A stretch of 64,000 nucleotides of DNA from Rhynchopus sp. YZ270_cl-10 (Eukaryota; Euglenozoa; Diplonemea; Diplonemida; Diplonemidae). The stretch lies in contig OZ037871.1 in the NCBI GenBank assembly GCA_964035575.1, positions 930,001 to 994,000 on the forward strand. Direction: 5' to 3'. The first letter of the stretch is position 1. The number at the start of each line of letters is the position of its first letter. The position numbers and the translations under genes are program-made. Shown here one piece after another: positions 21,401 to 32,050 of the stretch. Under the pieces are notes generated by a model. It worked only from the letters and a program-made list of their open reading frames with translations. It was not told where the DNA came from and did no database searches.

Positions 21401-22697
21401 GGAGCAGAAGATAACGCAGCTGGACCGCCTCAGAGAGCTAGACCAAAAGGCGTTGGCACGCCGTGTAGCTGCGCGGGTAAATGACGAAAAATATATTCTA
21501 ATATTCCAACGCAACTCTTTGCAAAAGCAGAATGATGAGCTTAAGGACAAAATCGCTTCTTTAGAACTGATTGTGAGGGACGAGGTGAAGACCGAATACG
21601 AAGAAATTGTTGCAAAGCTGCGAAGCGAAATATCTCTTTTACACGGCCAGTTTAAAGACCACAAACGAAAGCTATATCGCGAAATGCAGATTAATTTGGA
21701 AGAGATCAAACGACATGCGATGATGTCCATAGGAAAGAGCGAAGTCGCACCACTACACATGAAACGCCAGGCGCTCCGCATCGCAATCAACGACGAAGAA
21801 GCGAACAAACTCAAAGAGCAAAACGCAGAGCTCCAAATGACAGTGGCAAAGCTCAACCTCTGGCATGAAATGAAACTCAGCAACATCGAAGCGTACTATC
21901 AAAAGAAGCTGGTCACCCTCGAACGCGAAAAGGAAGAAGCCTCTTCACGCTATTGGGGCAACAAAGAGAAGGTCGAGGAAAAGGAAGAACTCATGCGGCA
22001 GCAGCTTCATGCCACACAGAAGAGTCTTTCTGCTACGGAGATGGAGGTGGAGCAACTCCTACGGGATTTGGATTTACAAGAACGCAAGAAAAAACATTTG
22101 GTCACCTGGAAGGTTGCCCACAGTAAGCAACTCGAAGAGCTCTCCCGACGCGCAAAACGCTACGAAAAATACGAAAAATACGACATTGATCGACTGCTTC
22201 GTTCTATGGAGAAGGAGGATGCGGCGGGGGCGGGGCCGTCTCCTGTTGCAAAATCCCCTGTTTCTCCGCTTCCTGACACTCTTCAACCTAGGGGAGCAAC
22301 ACCAGAGCCAAACCAACCCCAGAACACATCACGCGAAGTGGCCCGCTTAAAGGAAGAATTGAAGAGAGAGCGCCGCTTGAAGATGAAGGCCTTCCTAAAG
22401 CTAGACCAGCTCCGCGAAGACCAAGAGGTAATAACCGACGAAATGGTCTGGCAAAAAAAATACTTCGAGTGTGCATCAGAGCTCCAACGCGCGCTGCGTG
22501 ACCTCCAGCACCATCGTGACCACCTAACAAACATAGGCATAGCCCCACCACCACTCCAAAAATCGTCGCCACCCCTAGACCTCCCAAGCCCTGCTTCCTC
22601 TGTACCAACTGGAAGGAATCTTCCTGATTTAGGGGAAAGTGGTGCAAAAGGGCCAACCCGGCCAACAACCAGTCCAGGACTGTATTTGCGAAAGTGA
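15423..22697 (+). CDS. CCDC162/DUF4549-like very long coiled-coil protein
   Basis: Four exons join into 2265 residues: 15423-19266, 19314-19705, 19905-20189 and 20421-22697. Introns are 47, 199 and 231 bp; donors are GTATTG, GTATGA and GTATGT, and all acceptors end in CAG. The joins keep frame (phase 1, then 0, 0). The N-terminal 200 residues (ELEKVIARVTETI..., then RLLYRWARHC) resemble the DUF4549 region of CCDC162. The middle is mainly helical, with low-complexity Ser/Pro and acidic inserts. The last exon is strongly coiled-coil from about residue 1650 on, with WHEMKLSNIEAYYQKK and YWGNKEKVEEKEE segments and a Pro/Ser tail. The total length also fits CCDC162. The family is poorly characterised and found mainly in ciliated organisms, so an axonemal role is inference. 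The start ATG is the first in frame, but an upstream exon cannot be excluded. Confidence 0.65.
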
Positions 22698-22940
22698 AAA
22701 AAAAAAAAAAAAAAAATGAGGAAATATTGTTAAAAACATAGAAGAAATGTTGGGTTTACACTCAACATTTTTTTTTGATATTTTTGTTCAAAATATCTGA
22801 GTCGAAGTGTGCAAGGCTCGCATATTTTTGTTTTTGTTTTGTTTTTGAAATACAACAGAAGAGGCAGTAATACACCATTTTTTTAAACCTTTTTTTTTTT
22901 GACTATGTACCCTGCATAACCTCCTTCGTGGTAACCGTGT
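22698..22940. terminator. 3' flank of the CCDC162-like gene
   Basis: The stop is followed at once by an A run of about 19 and more A/T-rich sequence, a likely 3' end region. No specific poly(A) signal can be named. Confidence 0.3.
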
Positions 22941-23043
22941 GTTATGCCAAATGAAGGGCTCTCTGGGGGGGTTCGATAACCCGGAGAACCCAGTACCCTG
23001 CGTCCTCCCGGTGTACGGTGAGGCGTTTTGCACTTTTAAGTTC
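22941..23043 (+). repeat. Hairpin module A, extended form
   Basis: GTTATGCCAAATGAAG, then CTCTC/GAGA closing GGGTTCGATAACCC, then GCGTCC...GGCGT and GCAC with tag AAGTTCTC. Shares layout with 35271, 54460 and 55911. Confidence 0.75.
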
Positions 23044-23422
23044 TCTTTTTCTCGGTGCCGCGGATAACCTTTGTTTGTTTGTCATCTTTTTTTTCTTCAA
23101 TTTCAAGTTTTTCCTTTTTCTCTTGCAGGGGTGTGTATGAATAATTTCACCCCCCGCTTTTTTTTCTTTCTTTCCATGATGCCATTTTGCTTTCCCCTCT
23201 TCCTTCATTCCCACCCCCCCATTTTAACATATTTTCTAATCATAACCAACAAAATCCTCCCCTCCCCCTCTCCCCCCTCAAGCAAATTTTTGATTTTTTT
23301 TTTTCTTCTTATCATTTCTCCCTCATTCCCCTATCACCACACAGGACTGTCCAAAAAAGATCAATCAGAGGGGTTTGGAAATCGTTGCGGCAAAAAAACG
23401 TTTCTTTTTTCCTTTTGTTTAC

Positions 23423-23453
<31 letters not shown>

Positions 23454-23532
23454 TCTCTCCCCCCTCCCTTCTCTCCTTCCCCTTTGTGAGTTTTTTTTGC
23501 GTTCTCGTAAAAAAAGAGCTTCTTTTTCAAAA
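23044..23532. other. Leader of the Pro-rich protein gene
   Basis: Strongly pyrimidine-rich, with a CT dinucleotide run at about 23424-23446. The coding frame is open upstream of the chosen ATG but only as F/S/L-rich low complexity. Confidence 0.4.
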
Positions 23533-25815
23533 ATGACCGAATATATTGACTTAGATTTGGATGGGATAGGAGATTCTCCTATCATATCACAGACACCGAG
23601 GTATCCTGGAGTGAAGGCTGAAGTTACGACGAGAGTTGATGCGGATATGGCTTTTACCGACTTCAACTTTACTCTGCCCAAAGCACCTGTAAGAGAGCCT
23701 CCAGCACCTTCTAAAACACCACCACCTCCTTCCGAAGCGTTGCCACCCCCTTCAAACTATCCACCAACACCTCGCGTCGTCTTTTCGTATCATGCGCCAA
23801 CCTCTATTCATTTAGGACCTACCCGGGTCACTACGTTACCTTCATTTGACTGTTTTGGTCGAGACATGGTACGAGAAACACGAGGAAATTGGTCGGATCA
23901 TCTATTCAAATCTCCAAGCAGTGTTTTTTCGTTGGGGAGACGGCCGCAGTCTAGACCCCCATTGGAGGGGGTATTGTCGAAGGCGAGGGAAAATGCAAAG
24001 CAGATTTCGGTGCCAAAGGCGTTGGTTGGGGTGCGGGTAGTGCCGAGCTCTGCAGCGTCGGTAGTGATGACGGTGCATTCTCTTATGTTGAGCATGCTCA
24101 ACGGAAGCTTCACCATGGAGCAGGCTGCCTGCGATTTTCTCCTTCTCTCCATGATCCGTGCCGAAGTCTCCCTCGGGGTCTACTCCACCCCACCCCAGCT
24201 AGTTCTCCAAACCCGTCGTCGTCTGACATACCTCAACAACCCTAGACATAAGGAAGAAGGGGAAATGGTGATGCGACGTCTAGAACGGCTTCTAAAGGTC
24301 TGGCGAGCACATTGGAGGCCCAGACCGTTCAGTGGATGCCACGGAAGTATCGAAGGACTGAAAGACAAAGAAGAGGACAAACAGATTAGTGATAAAATGC
24401 AGGGTGATGTATGACCTCTCCTTTCCCCCCCCTAAGATAGTATTTGAGAACGCCCTTCTCTCTTTTGCGTTGAAAGCATATGAAAACTAAGGGGGGTTTT
24501 TTAATATGCATACTGTGGTTTCTCGAAACTCAGTTTTCTTATCACCCCATTTCCACCACCACCTCCCACACAGCCCGTATGGCTAATGCGTGATCGTTTC
24601 GTCTGTGGTGCAGGAGAGGTTCTTCCTGCATCCCCTGACCCGGAGATACGTAAGGAACGCATGAAGCTTCTGGAGGCAGTGAGCACCTGCCTGCTTGCCC
24701 CCCAGGTGTACCCCGCCTTTGTGGTATGGGGTGCGTTGGACAACCTGAACCTGAATGACAAATACTTCATCTCCTTCATCCCTTTGAAGGAAGGCCTTGA
24801 TGTCCACCACTCCACCGTCAAGACCGTCTTCGTCCGCAACTGGGCGGTCCCCTTCTCAGACCTCCCAGCCCGCTTCAGCACCCCAAGCATCAGCGATAAG
24901 AACGCTGTGCCCGAGGCCATCCGCGTTCCTCCGGTCCCCCGCATCCCTCAGGAGAGCGCGGTCCTCAAATGGGGTGGCGCTCCGGTGAAGGAAGCTGGTG
25001 GACGTCGTTTCTTTGAAAGCATTCATGTGCAGGGAAAACTTCATACTGTTGGGTCTGACGCTTATGCCTCAGACAGGGAGAAGCACACTGCGAAGATGGC
25101 GCTAGAGAAGAAGGTATTGGGAAGGGTGGTGCAGTTGTGGGATACTGGAGAAGGGACGTTAGAACGGGCGTTGATTCGACTCTGGGTACGGAAGGACCAC
25201 GCGATTGCGGCACAGTGTATTCCAAAGAAACAAGCCCCTCCTGATTATGCCGACTCCGAAGTCTTTGCCACAGATTCCGTAGTAGAAATCCCCGCAAAAC
25301 AGCTCCGAACCATCGAAGTCCGCAACGCAGAAAACCGAACCATCGAAATGATGGACATCAACCCACCCCCCGAAGAACTCATCCCTGACGTCTATTCTGC
25401 AGCAATCTCAAAAAGGAGGTTGACCTTAGCAGCGTCGGGGCCAGAATTTCCGGAGGTTCGCGCAAAAAATAAGGTAATAATATTGAACCTTACGTGCAAA
25501 AGACGGTGCGATGTGGCAGGCAAAAGGATAGCACCCTTACGGAGACTGCTGTTAGTGAATAACAGAACACCCACACCGGTTAAGGATGAGGTGAAGCCGG
25601 AGCCAGGAGGGGCAGGAGACGATGGTCGCAGCAGCGTCCCCTCTATGACCGCGACAGCCACCACAGGAACGGTGGTGCCACGTGGTGACAGCGCGAAACG
25701 CCCCGCAGAGATGTCCCTCTCACCACCCCCAGAACGGACCGGAGGCAAGCGTCTTCGACTGCTACCAAGCCTAGGACGACCCCCAAGGAACAGTCCCTCC
25801 AGTAACCCCCATTAG
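23533..25815 (+). CDS. Proline-rich protein of unknown function
   Basis: Two exons, 23533-24408 and 24574-25815, with a 165-bp intron (GTATGA...CACAG, phase 0), give 705 residues. The ATG sits in a CAAAAATGACC context. Residues 1-20 are acidic (YIDLDLDGIGDSP); about 56-85 is a Pro-rich linker (KTPPPPSEALPPPS). A more globular middle spans about 155-270 (SLMLSMLNGSFTMEQAACDF, a helical basic RRLERLLKVWRAHWRPR) and continues after the intron (VWGALDNLNLNDKYFISFIP). The C-terminal 150 residues are Ser/Pro/Gly-rich with basic clusters such as KRLRLLPSLGRPP that could be nuclear signals. I recognise no domain. Splicing is supported by continuous codon-like sequence on both sides; unspliced, the first exon stops within two codons. 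Confidence 0.7.
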
Positions 25816-25907
25816 GCGGAGGAGGAAGAGGAGGAGAAGGGGGGAAAGGGAGGGGAAGGTTCTGAAAAATGGGATAAGGTTTCAAATCGATGAGGTATTT
25901 TTTTTTA
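25816..25907. other. 3' flank of the Pro-rich protein gene
   Basis: Purine-rich stretch (GAGGAGG words) after the stop, nothing else. Confidence 0.3.
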
Positions 25908-25980
25908 GGTGACTAAGCACCTAGAAGCGTAGGTCCATCTTTTTTTTTTTTTCAGTGCCGGCGTTTGCACTATCAATTTT
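25908..25980 (+). repeat. Hairpin modules B then A in tandem
   Basis: B at 25908-25940 (GGTGACTAAGC...GCGTAGGTCCATC) is followed by a minimal A at 25954-25980 (AGTGCCGGCGTTTGCACT, tag ATCAA). The short A shows that the inner arms are dispensable. Confidence 0.7.
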
Positions 25981-26383
25981 TTTTTTTTTTGTCAAATGGA
26001 GTGGAAGGGAGGGGGAGAGAAAACACATTTGTGGTTATTCATCGCAATGTGGGGGTGGGGGAAGTGGAGGAAGGTGAGATGCAACCATCCTTAAGGTGCT
26101 GATGTGATGCGCCCTAATTAAAGAAACGCACTTTCTCCACATTTTTTTTTTTGTCTTTCTTTTTACACCACCCCCCTTCCCCTTCCCCTTCCCCACCCCC
26201 TCAATTCATCAACACTCCACACCCATCCAGCAACCAAACACAACCAAACACAACACACACCCCCAAAAAACACACAAAACACAAAAAAAAAAACACCCAA
26301 AAAGCACCTCTACATATATTCTGTGCAAATCTAACTAACTTTATCACAAAAAACCCACCCCCCTATCTTTAAAAAACCGGACA
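25981..26383. other. Leader of the cyclin gene
   Basis: T run, then purine-rich, then C-rich (CCCCTT words at about 26166-26200) and finally A/C-rich (CAAACACAAC) up to ACAATG. Looks like promoter plus 5' UTR; no specific element can be named. Confidence 0.4.
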
Positions 26384-27400
26384 ATGTGCCGTCAGGTTGA
26401 CGCCAACGTGTCTCTGGAGGAGCCTACCCGCTCTTTGAACCTTCCTGCTTTGGAGGCAAAGGCGGTGTCCTCGACACGCCAGGTACGTGCACGGACACAT
26501 GGATTGAAGGATGCAGAGGCATGGTTGAGAACGGATATGACGGTGATGAGCGAGACTATCCCGCATTGGCTGTGCCCTGCTATCTCGCGTCTGCTGTGCA
26601 TGCGTGATGAGACCGATGCCGAAGAGGTGAACGGACACGAAAGCGGCACAAACTGCCCCGATGAGATCCTCACCTGCTTCGAATGCGTGCAGATTCCCGA
26701 CTTCGACGTTATCGAGTACGTTGGTTTCCTCTACCAGACCTGCCCCACCATGACCGTCTGGGTCCGCTCCCTGGTTCTCCTCGAGGACTTCATTCGCGTC
26801 AGTGGGATTAAGGTGTCGAGCTACACACTTCACCGCCTTCTTGTCTCCTCGCTGATCTCGACCAGCACCTTCCTTGGAAACGGAAAGGAGGGTGAGCTCG
26901 CATGGGGAATTGATGCGGAGGAGCTTCAGGCGATGGTGGAGACGTTTGACAGGGTGCTTGGTGGGTCGTACCATGTGTCGTTTGCGTCGTGCATTGATTT
27001 GATGCTGCCGTTTACGAGCATGCACCCGGCGTCTATCTTTGCGGCGAGATTGTTGAGGCTGGAGGGGTCGGAGTCAGAGGACAGCAGAGAGGATAAGATT
27101 GGGAAGTGGGTTTCGGAGAACGTTGTTCCCGTGAAGGAGTGCAGTGGTCCGTCCAGTGTGCTGCAGCTCTTCAGAAGAAGCTCTTCCAAGGAAGAGGTCG
27201 AGGCACAGCAGGGAAGCTGCAACGACTGCTCCGCAGTCAGCTCCTCGACAGACGAGGCAAAGAGCATGCCAAACAAAACCCTCCCTCCGTCCTCCCCTCG
27301 TATGCAGGGACCATCCTTCCGCCCTTCCTTCAAAACCAGCAAGCCCTCTTTCCAAGCGCTCAAGAACCTCTTCAAAAAGGCCAAGAGGGAGTTTTCATGA
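26384..27400 (+). CDS. PHO80-like cyclin
   Basis: Intronless, 338 residues, start in ACAATGTGC context, stop TGA at 27398-27400. The central part (about residues 115-210) follows the PHO80/cyclin-P pattern: DVIEYVGFLYQ, then RSLVLLEDFIRV, then the hallmark YTLHRLLVSSLISTSTFL (compare IHRLLLTSVMLAAKF), a Trp-Gly-acidic stretch and EELQAMVETFDRVLGGSYHV where the family has ELNxLExxFLxxLxFxLxV. Family members bind PHO85/CDK5-type kinases and direct their substrate choice in nutrient or cell-cycle control. The C-terminal 110 residues are Ser/Pro-rich and basic, without a fold I recognise, and may be regulatory. The divergent N-terminal 110 residues include several Cys and Met and are not assigned. 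The cyclin call rests on pattern only. Confidence 0.65.
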   Translation: MCRQVDANVSLEEPTRSLNLPALEAKAVSSTRQVRARTHGLKDAEAWLRTDMTVMSETIPHWLCPAISRLLCMRDETDAEEVNGHESGTNCPDEILTCFECVQIPDFDVIEYVGFLYQTCPTMTVWVRSLVLLEDFIRVSGIKVSSYTLHRLLVSSLISTSTFLGNGKEGELAWGIDAEELQAMVETFDRVLGGSYHVSFASCIDLMLPFTSMHPASIFAARLLRLEGSESEDSREDKIGKWVSENVVPVKECSGPSSVLQLFRRSSSKEEVEAQQGSCNDCSAVSSSTDEAKSMPNKTLPPSSPRMQGPSFRPSFKTSKPSFQALKNLFKKAKREFS

Positions 27401-27801
27401 AATAACAAAACAAAAATTTTAACAAAAAAGAGCTTTTTGACTTGGTCGAAGAGAACGAATTAATCCACCTTTTTTTTGAACGAAAAAAAAAAAAATAAAT
27501 GTGTCGCGCAGGTTTTGATCCCCCAAAAGAAGGTGGGGAAAAAAAGGGGGGGGGTTTCACTTTTTTTTTTCAAAAATTGTGCAAAAACAAAAAAAACAAA
27601 AAAAATAGCCTGGCCTTAACCAAAAAAAATGACGTATAAATAGGTATGGTAGCATCACCAAGGTGTCTGTACTGCGTCAGAAAACCCCGAATTTTTCGGA
27701 ATAGGAAAAAAAATAGGAAAAAGACGGTTTTTTTTTGGGGGGGTTTTTCTTTTGCAAATCTGCAACACTTTTTTTTTTGCTCCCATTATCCGATCTTTAA
27801 A
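27401..27801. other. Homopolymer-rich spacer
   Basis: Runs of A, T and G; no gene. Marks the end of the gene-bearing part of the window. Confidence 0.4.
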
Positions 27802-27902
27802 GAGGTGTATGTACGTGAGGCATTATTCAGATTTCAACTTTTTCTCTTATTTTTTCCAGTGCCTGCGTCCTCCGAGGTGTTTGCACTATCACATTTCTCT
27901 TA
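27802..27902 (+). repeat. Hairpin modules C then A with direct repeats
   Basis: C at 27802-27846 (GAGGTGTATGTACGTGAGGC, TTTCAACTTTTTCTC) is followed by A at 27858-27893. TTTCTCTTA at 27841-27849 and 27894-27902 flanks A exactly, a candidate 9-bp target duplication; read from the minus strand the element would end in a short A run. Confidence 0.7.
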
Positions 27903-28420
27903 GAACTGTGCAGATATGATGCACTTCTAATTTCCTTTTAGAGGTTTTCTTTGAAAACCTTTTTTTTTTTTTCGTTGCAAAAGATTGAATGGTTTTTCAT
28001 TTGATTTGGGAAAAGATAGATAGAGAGAGACTGCGAGATGCTGTCTTTTTTTATTTTTATTTTTGTTTTTTTTTGCGGTGCTATTTATCAATAGCACCTA
28101 CCCTTCTCTTTTTCTCGACCCATGTGATATTTTTTTTTTTTCCTCCCTCAAGATTTTCTTTTATTCTATTTCAAAGGTTTGAAATTGCAAGAGGAAGAGC
28201 CTCGACCTGAGAACTCATTTTTTTAATTTTGCAATTGACAATCGAAAAAAAAACTAGAATGAGGGACGGATTCCTAGACATCAGGGACGGAATTACTGAT
28301 TTTTTTTTTCTTTGTTCTTTTTTGTTTTGCTAAACTTCCTCTTAGGAGGATCACGACTCCTTCGGGAGGAAAAAAAAATTGTGTGAATGGCAAATACCCT
28401 CGCGGGTAACCCTTTAAAAA
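27903..28420. other. T-rich spacer with small palindromes
   Basis: CCTCTTAGGAGG and a CCTTCGGGAGG hairpin lie near 28335-28370. No gene. Confidence 0.4.
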
Positions 28421-28515
28421 ATGCGTGTGCAGAATACGCACATTTTTCAAGTTTTCTCTGTTCTTTTTTGAGGTGACTAAGCATGAGAGGCTTAGGATCA
28501 TCATATAAACTTTTC
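28421..28515 (+). repeat. Hairpin modules C then B
   Basis: C stem TGCGT/ACGCA with tag TTTTTCAAGTTTTCTC, then B at 28471 (GGTGACTAAGC, ATGAGAG loop, GCTTAGGATCATC) with tag TAAACTTTTC. Confidence 0.75.
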
Positions 28516-29612
28516 TTTATTTTTCCCTTGCGCCCTCACTCATCTCGAGGAAAGTTTTTTTTCTAAAGAAGTTTGACGCGTTTTGGAGGTTCCGTCGTTT
28601 TTCTATTTTTTTTCCTTTTTCTTTTCGTGTTTGGCGACAGGATTTTGTTTTTTTTTTAATTTGCTTCAATTTTGAAAAAATGGTACGGTGGGGGGTGGAA
28701 CCCTCCGGGAACAAAAAAAATAACAAATGAAATGTAGCAATCATGTTTTTTCGACCACAATTTCTTTCCTGTTCGACCAAAAAAAAAAAGACAAATTTCA
28801 GTCACAAAACAAACTAAACAAAAAATTGACATTTGCGGATTTATTTTGCGCCCTTTTTTCATTCTTCTTATTCCTTTCGTATTTTCCTTTTCCTTTTCCT
28901 TTCCTACAAAAAAAAAACACAATCACGGTTCTTTCCATTTTTTCTTTTTATTTGCCTTTTTGAATACCCCCTTTTGACCCCCTTTTCCCCTGGGGTGGGT
29001 CCTGTCGGTTCCCTACCTTGTACGGTACACGATTACTGATTTTTTTTTCCCTTCAATATTTTTGGTTTCTTTTCTATTTTATAACCAACACCTCCACCCG
29101 TATCTATCCCCTCCCTCGAAACCCATTTTCCTTTTTTCCCAATACCACTTTTTGACTCCCCTTTGGAGTAACACCTTTTTAAATTTCTTCACCCTCCCCC
29201 TTTTTTTTGACTTGCTGTCACAACCCCATACCCCACACCCTCCCTTTTCATCCCTTCTTTCAATTCTAAGTTCTGTTTTTGAGGTTTATCTCAAGACTTT
29301 CCCCCAACCCCAGAAAATAAACGAAAAAAAACACCGCAAACCCGTAAAGTAAATGGTGGATCTATTTGTTAGGAGTAAACTAGGAGCGAAATTTTGCAGA
29401 GTTTTTTTTTTTTATTTTAGTTGAGGGTATTCCCCCTCTCTCCGGGACGAAAGCCCCATGAAAGGTGGCTAAAGAGGCTTAAATTCAAAGGATGGAATGC
29501 CCCCCTTTTAATGATTTTTGATAGTTACATTTAGCCCCCCCCCCCCCCCGCAATTTCTGTGAGTTCCCCTCAATTTCCCACCCAAATGCGTTTATTACCC
29601 CTCCTAATCCTA
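28516..29612. other. AT-rich spacer, no gene seen
   Basis: T/A and C runs throughout (a C run near 29537). No coding, RNA or repeat call supported. Confidence 0.4.
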
Positions 29613-29740
29613 ATAGTGGCAGTATTGTGATGGGGAGCCCATTGGAATACGTAAAATACATCAAAAATACATCACATTGTGATGTATTTTGATGTATTTT
29701 TTCAATTCCAATGGGCTCCCCATCACAATACTGCCACTAT
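29613..29740. mobile_element. Foldback MITE, copy 1
   Basis: Almost perfect 128-bp hairpin. TAGTGGCAGTATTGTGATGG at the left end is exactly mirrored on the right. A related 100-bp element at 62432-62531 shares these ends but has a diverged centre. Confidence 0.85.
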
Positions 29741-30312
29741 CACCTAAGCCTCCCAGCCCCAGTAGGTTTAGTCCACTGGAAATGGGAGGGGGGGTTTTTT
29801 TTTGTGGGAGGGAGTATGCCCACCACACTACCCCCACCACTCCCCACCATCCCCCTCCACCTATAGAGGACAGTTCATCTTCAAAGAGACCAATTTTTTT
29901 TTTTGTCATTTTTTTATTTTTGTTTTCTTCCCTTCCCACAGACCTCGTTCGGCCGTAACAAACCCAAAAAAAACATTTTTTTTTTTTTTTTTGATGAAAA
30001 TACTTTTTTTTCGTGTTCCAGCGCGATAACGACTGTTATTCATTTGATTTTTCTTTTTTTGACAGAACCGTTCGATGCCAGCGATATTCTGGCAAAAGGA
30101 CAGTTTTCCTCTCGTTTTGTTTGTTTTTTTTTTGGTACCACAGCTCCTTCCTTCTCTTACACAAAGCTCTTGAGAAAAAAATAAAATAAAATGCGAAACA
30201 GAAGAAGAAAAAAAAACAAATAATGGGTGCCCTCTTTCTTTTCTTCATTTTTCGTATTCCACAATATGGAAACGATACTTCAGGAATGAGGTGAAGGGAA
30301 AAAAAAAAAGAA
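29741..30312. other. AT-rich spacer, no gene seen
   Basis: GCGATAACGACTGTTATTC near 30021 resembles the upstream part of long B modules. Otherwise filler. Confidence 0.35.
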
Positions 30313-30361
30313 AATGGAGAATTGCACAACTGTGGCAACTACACTACTCCAACAATTTGTC
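30313..30361 (+). repeat. Hairpin module D
   Basis: ATGGAGAATTGC...GGCAACTACACT, tag ACTCCAACAATTTGTC, in an A-rich context on both sides. Confidence 0.7.
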
Positions 30362-31023
30362 AAAATAAAAAGGGATCACTACAACAAGCCCGGGGGCTCC
30401 CATATATATTTCTATTTTTCAGGTTGTTTTGATGTTTTGATGTTTTTTTTTTTGAGATTATTGCGATTTTTACTTCTTTTTTTGGGGGTTCGTAGCACAC
30501 TCCTTTCTATTTGCTCTCTTTTTAAGAATCCTGTGAGAAAAAATCGTGGCTGATATCTCAGTGACATCAGCCTAAAATTAAACAAAAAGCTGTAGTTCGT
30601 GCAAAGGGAACCACCCTCCCTCAAGTGTAACTCCGAAAACATTTTTGAAAAAGCTTTCAAACCGAAGGTTGTTTTGACGGAAACATGACACATATCCCCT
30701 TTATTTTTTTGGGAATGAGGCTTTGGGTCATTGCGAAAAATAACTACTAAAATACACACAAAAATAAAAGTAAGGCTTCGGCCAACCTTGAGGACAGGCC
30801 CTAGCTGTCTATCCTTAGGGAGCTAGGTGATTGTTGCAACATAAAGCAAATAATAACTCTTAGGGAAAGACAGAAAAGCGGTATTGAGACGGCAACCACG
30901 CTGCTTTCGTTTTTAAATGTACTGCAGTGCTTTTGCGTCTTCAAGTCTTCAACGCTCCTGTCTAGCCCTGTAAAAAAAACTGCAAAAAAAATGCTTATTT
31001 CTTCTTTTTGTTTCTTAAAAGGC
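30362..31023. other. Spacer, no gene seen
   Basis: AT-rich sequence. No frame with coding character. Confidence 0.35.
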
Positions 31024-31059
31024 GTATGTGAGACACATTCATCTTTCAAGTGTTCTTTC
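31024..31059 (+). repeat. Hairpin module C
   Basis: ATGTG, AGA loop, CACAT, then TCATCTTTCAAGTGTTCTTTC. Confidence 0.6.
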
Positions 31060-31432
31060 TGTTTTTTTTGCAAATTTTATTGAAAAAGGAAGTTACAGTC
31101 CCGCCTATTATTAATAGCGTTTTATTTTATAAAATCCTAATTAGTGACGTTCTAATTTATAAAGTCGTGAATTAATTTATTTTTCGGGGGGGAATACTAA
31201 GTTATTGAATTTATTTTCCCCGGCGGAGCCGAAAAAAATTTTTTTGCCTGCACAAGTGACGACGGGTTTGTGCGGGTTCTGTTGGAGGAATATGTGGAAA
31301 AGGAGGTGTGTAATCAGTGATACACGGAGGTAAAAAACGGTGCGGTCGGTGGTGGCTGTGCGGACGCGCATGCCGTTCACCTCCATGGTCTATTTCGCCC
31401 ACGAGATGAAAAGACCTGGCACCAGGAGTCGG

Positions 31433-31672
31433 TTACACCGAGGCGTGTCCCGCCTCGTCTTCACCACCATCCCCCTCGCAAGCGACGCAAATCGGTTGGC
31501 TGTTGAACTTGCGGGTCATCCCCGTAAGGTTGAGAAACCTCTTCAGCTCCTCGGGGTTCAAAAGAGCCTTGGGTGAAGTACGAACCGCTCTCTTTTTGTG
31601 GGTTTTGTACTTGGAGATGGTGGGAGCAGAAATATGGCGTCCTGGGTGAGCGTCATTCCACCACGCCATCAC
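31433..31672 (-). pseudogene. Transposase fragment, HTH domain of pogo type
   Basis: About 79 residues from MAWWNDAHPGRHIS on; the PG-x-HIS-x-x-TIS pattern fits an HTH_Psq/CENP-B N-terminal domain. Stops follow and the catalytic region is missing. Identification is by pattern and modest. Confidence 0.45.
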
Positions 31673-31684
31673 ATCAGCGTGCGG

Positions 31685-31749
31685 TCTGTCATCAGTGCCT
31701 GCGTCCGCCGATGAACGGTGAGGCTGGCACTTTCAACTTCTCTGTCATC
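31685..31749 (+). repeat. Hairpin module A inserted in the pogo remnant with 9-bp direct repeats
   Basis: AGTGCC (31694) to CAACTTC (31740) is a complete A module: outer AGTGCC/GGCACT, inner CCG/CGG. It is flanked by identical TCTGTCATC at 31685-31693 and 31741-31749. Because the host is a GC-balanced coding remnant, the direct repeats cannot be explained by T-rich context. Confidence 0.85.
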
Positions 31750-32050
31750 CGCCATGGCGTTGTCTGTGATGGTGACAATCTCCGGGGCGGTGAGGACAGC
31801 CTGCTCGACGATGGTCACATCTTCGGCATATTTCTTTCATTTTTTCCGTTCATTCCGTGGTGGAGACAGACATGATGGTCGGAGAGAAAGATGCAGATAG
31901 TCTTGTAGAGATTCAGACTGGGATTTGGGTGGACAAGCTAATTTATAAAATCTTAATTAGTGACGTTCTAATTTATAAAGTCGCTAATTAAATATTTTCA
32001 GATTTGGTCGAATTTATAAATTAGAAATTCACTAATTAGAGGCGGGACTG

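Larger units (their letters stand above)
31096..32050 (-). mobile_element. Decayed pogo-like (Tc1/mariner superfamily) DNA transposon
   Basis: CAGTCCCGCCT at 31096-31106 and AGGCGGGACTG at 32040-32050 are perfect inverted ends, each bordered by TA as expected for this superfamily. Inside both ends lie repeats of CTAATTAGTGACGTTCTAAT, likely old transposase-binding sites. On the minus strand (31433-31672) a fragment WWNDAHPGRHISAPTISKYK resembles the pogo/CENP-B helix-turn-helix; the frame then decays and no DDE catalytic domain is visible. At 955 bp it is well short of an intact pogo element. An A module has inserted at 31694-31740. Confidence 0.8.

Noticed and set aside
29614-29650. U4 snRNA, from AGTGGCAGTAT
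   Set aside because: The match is limited to about 11 bases and is mirrored at the other end of a foldback.
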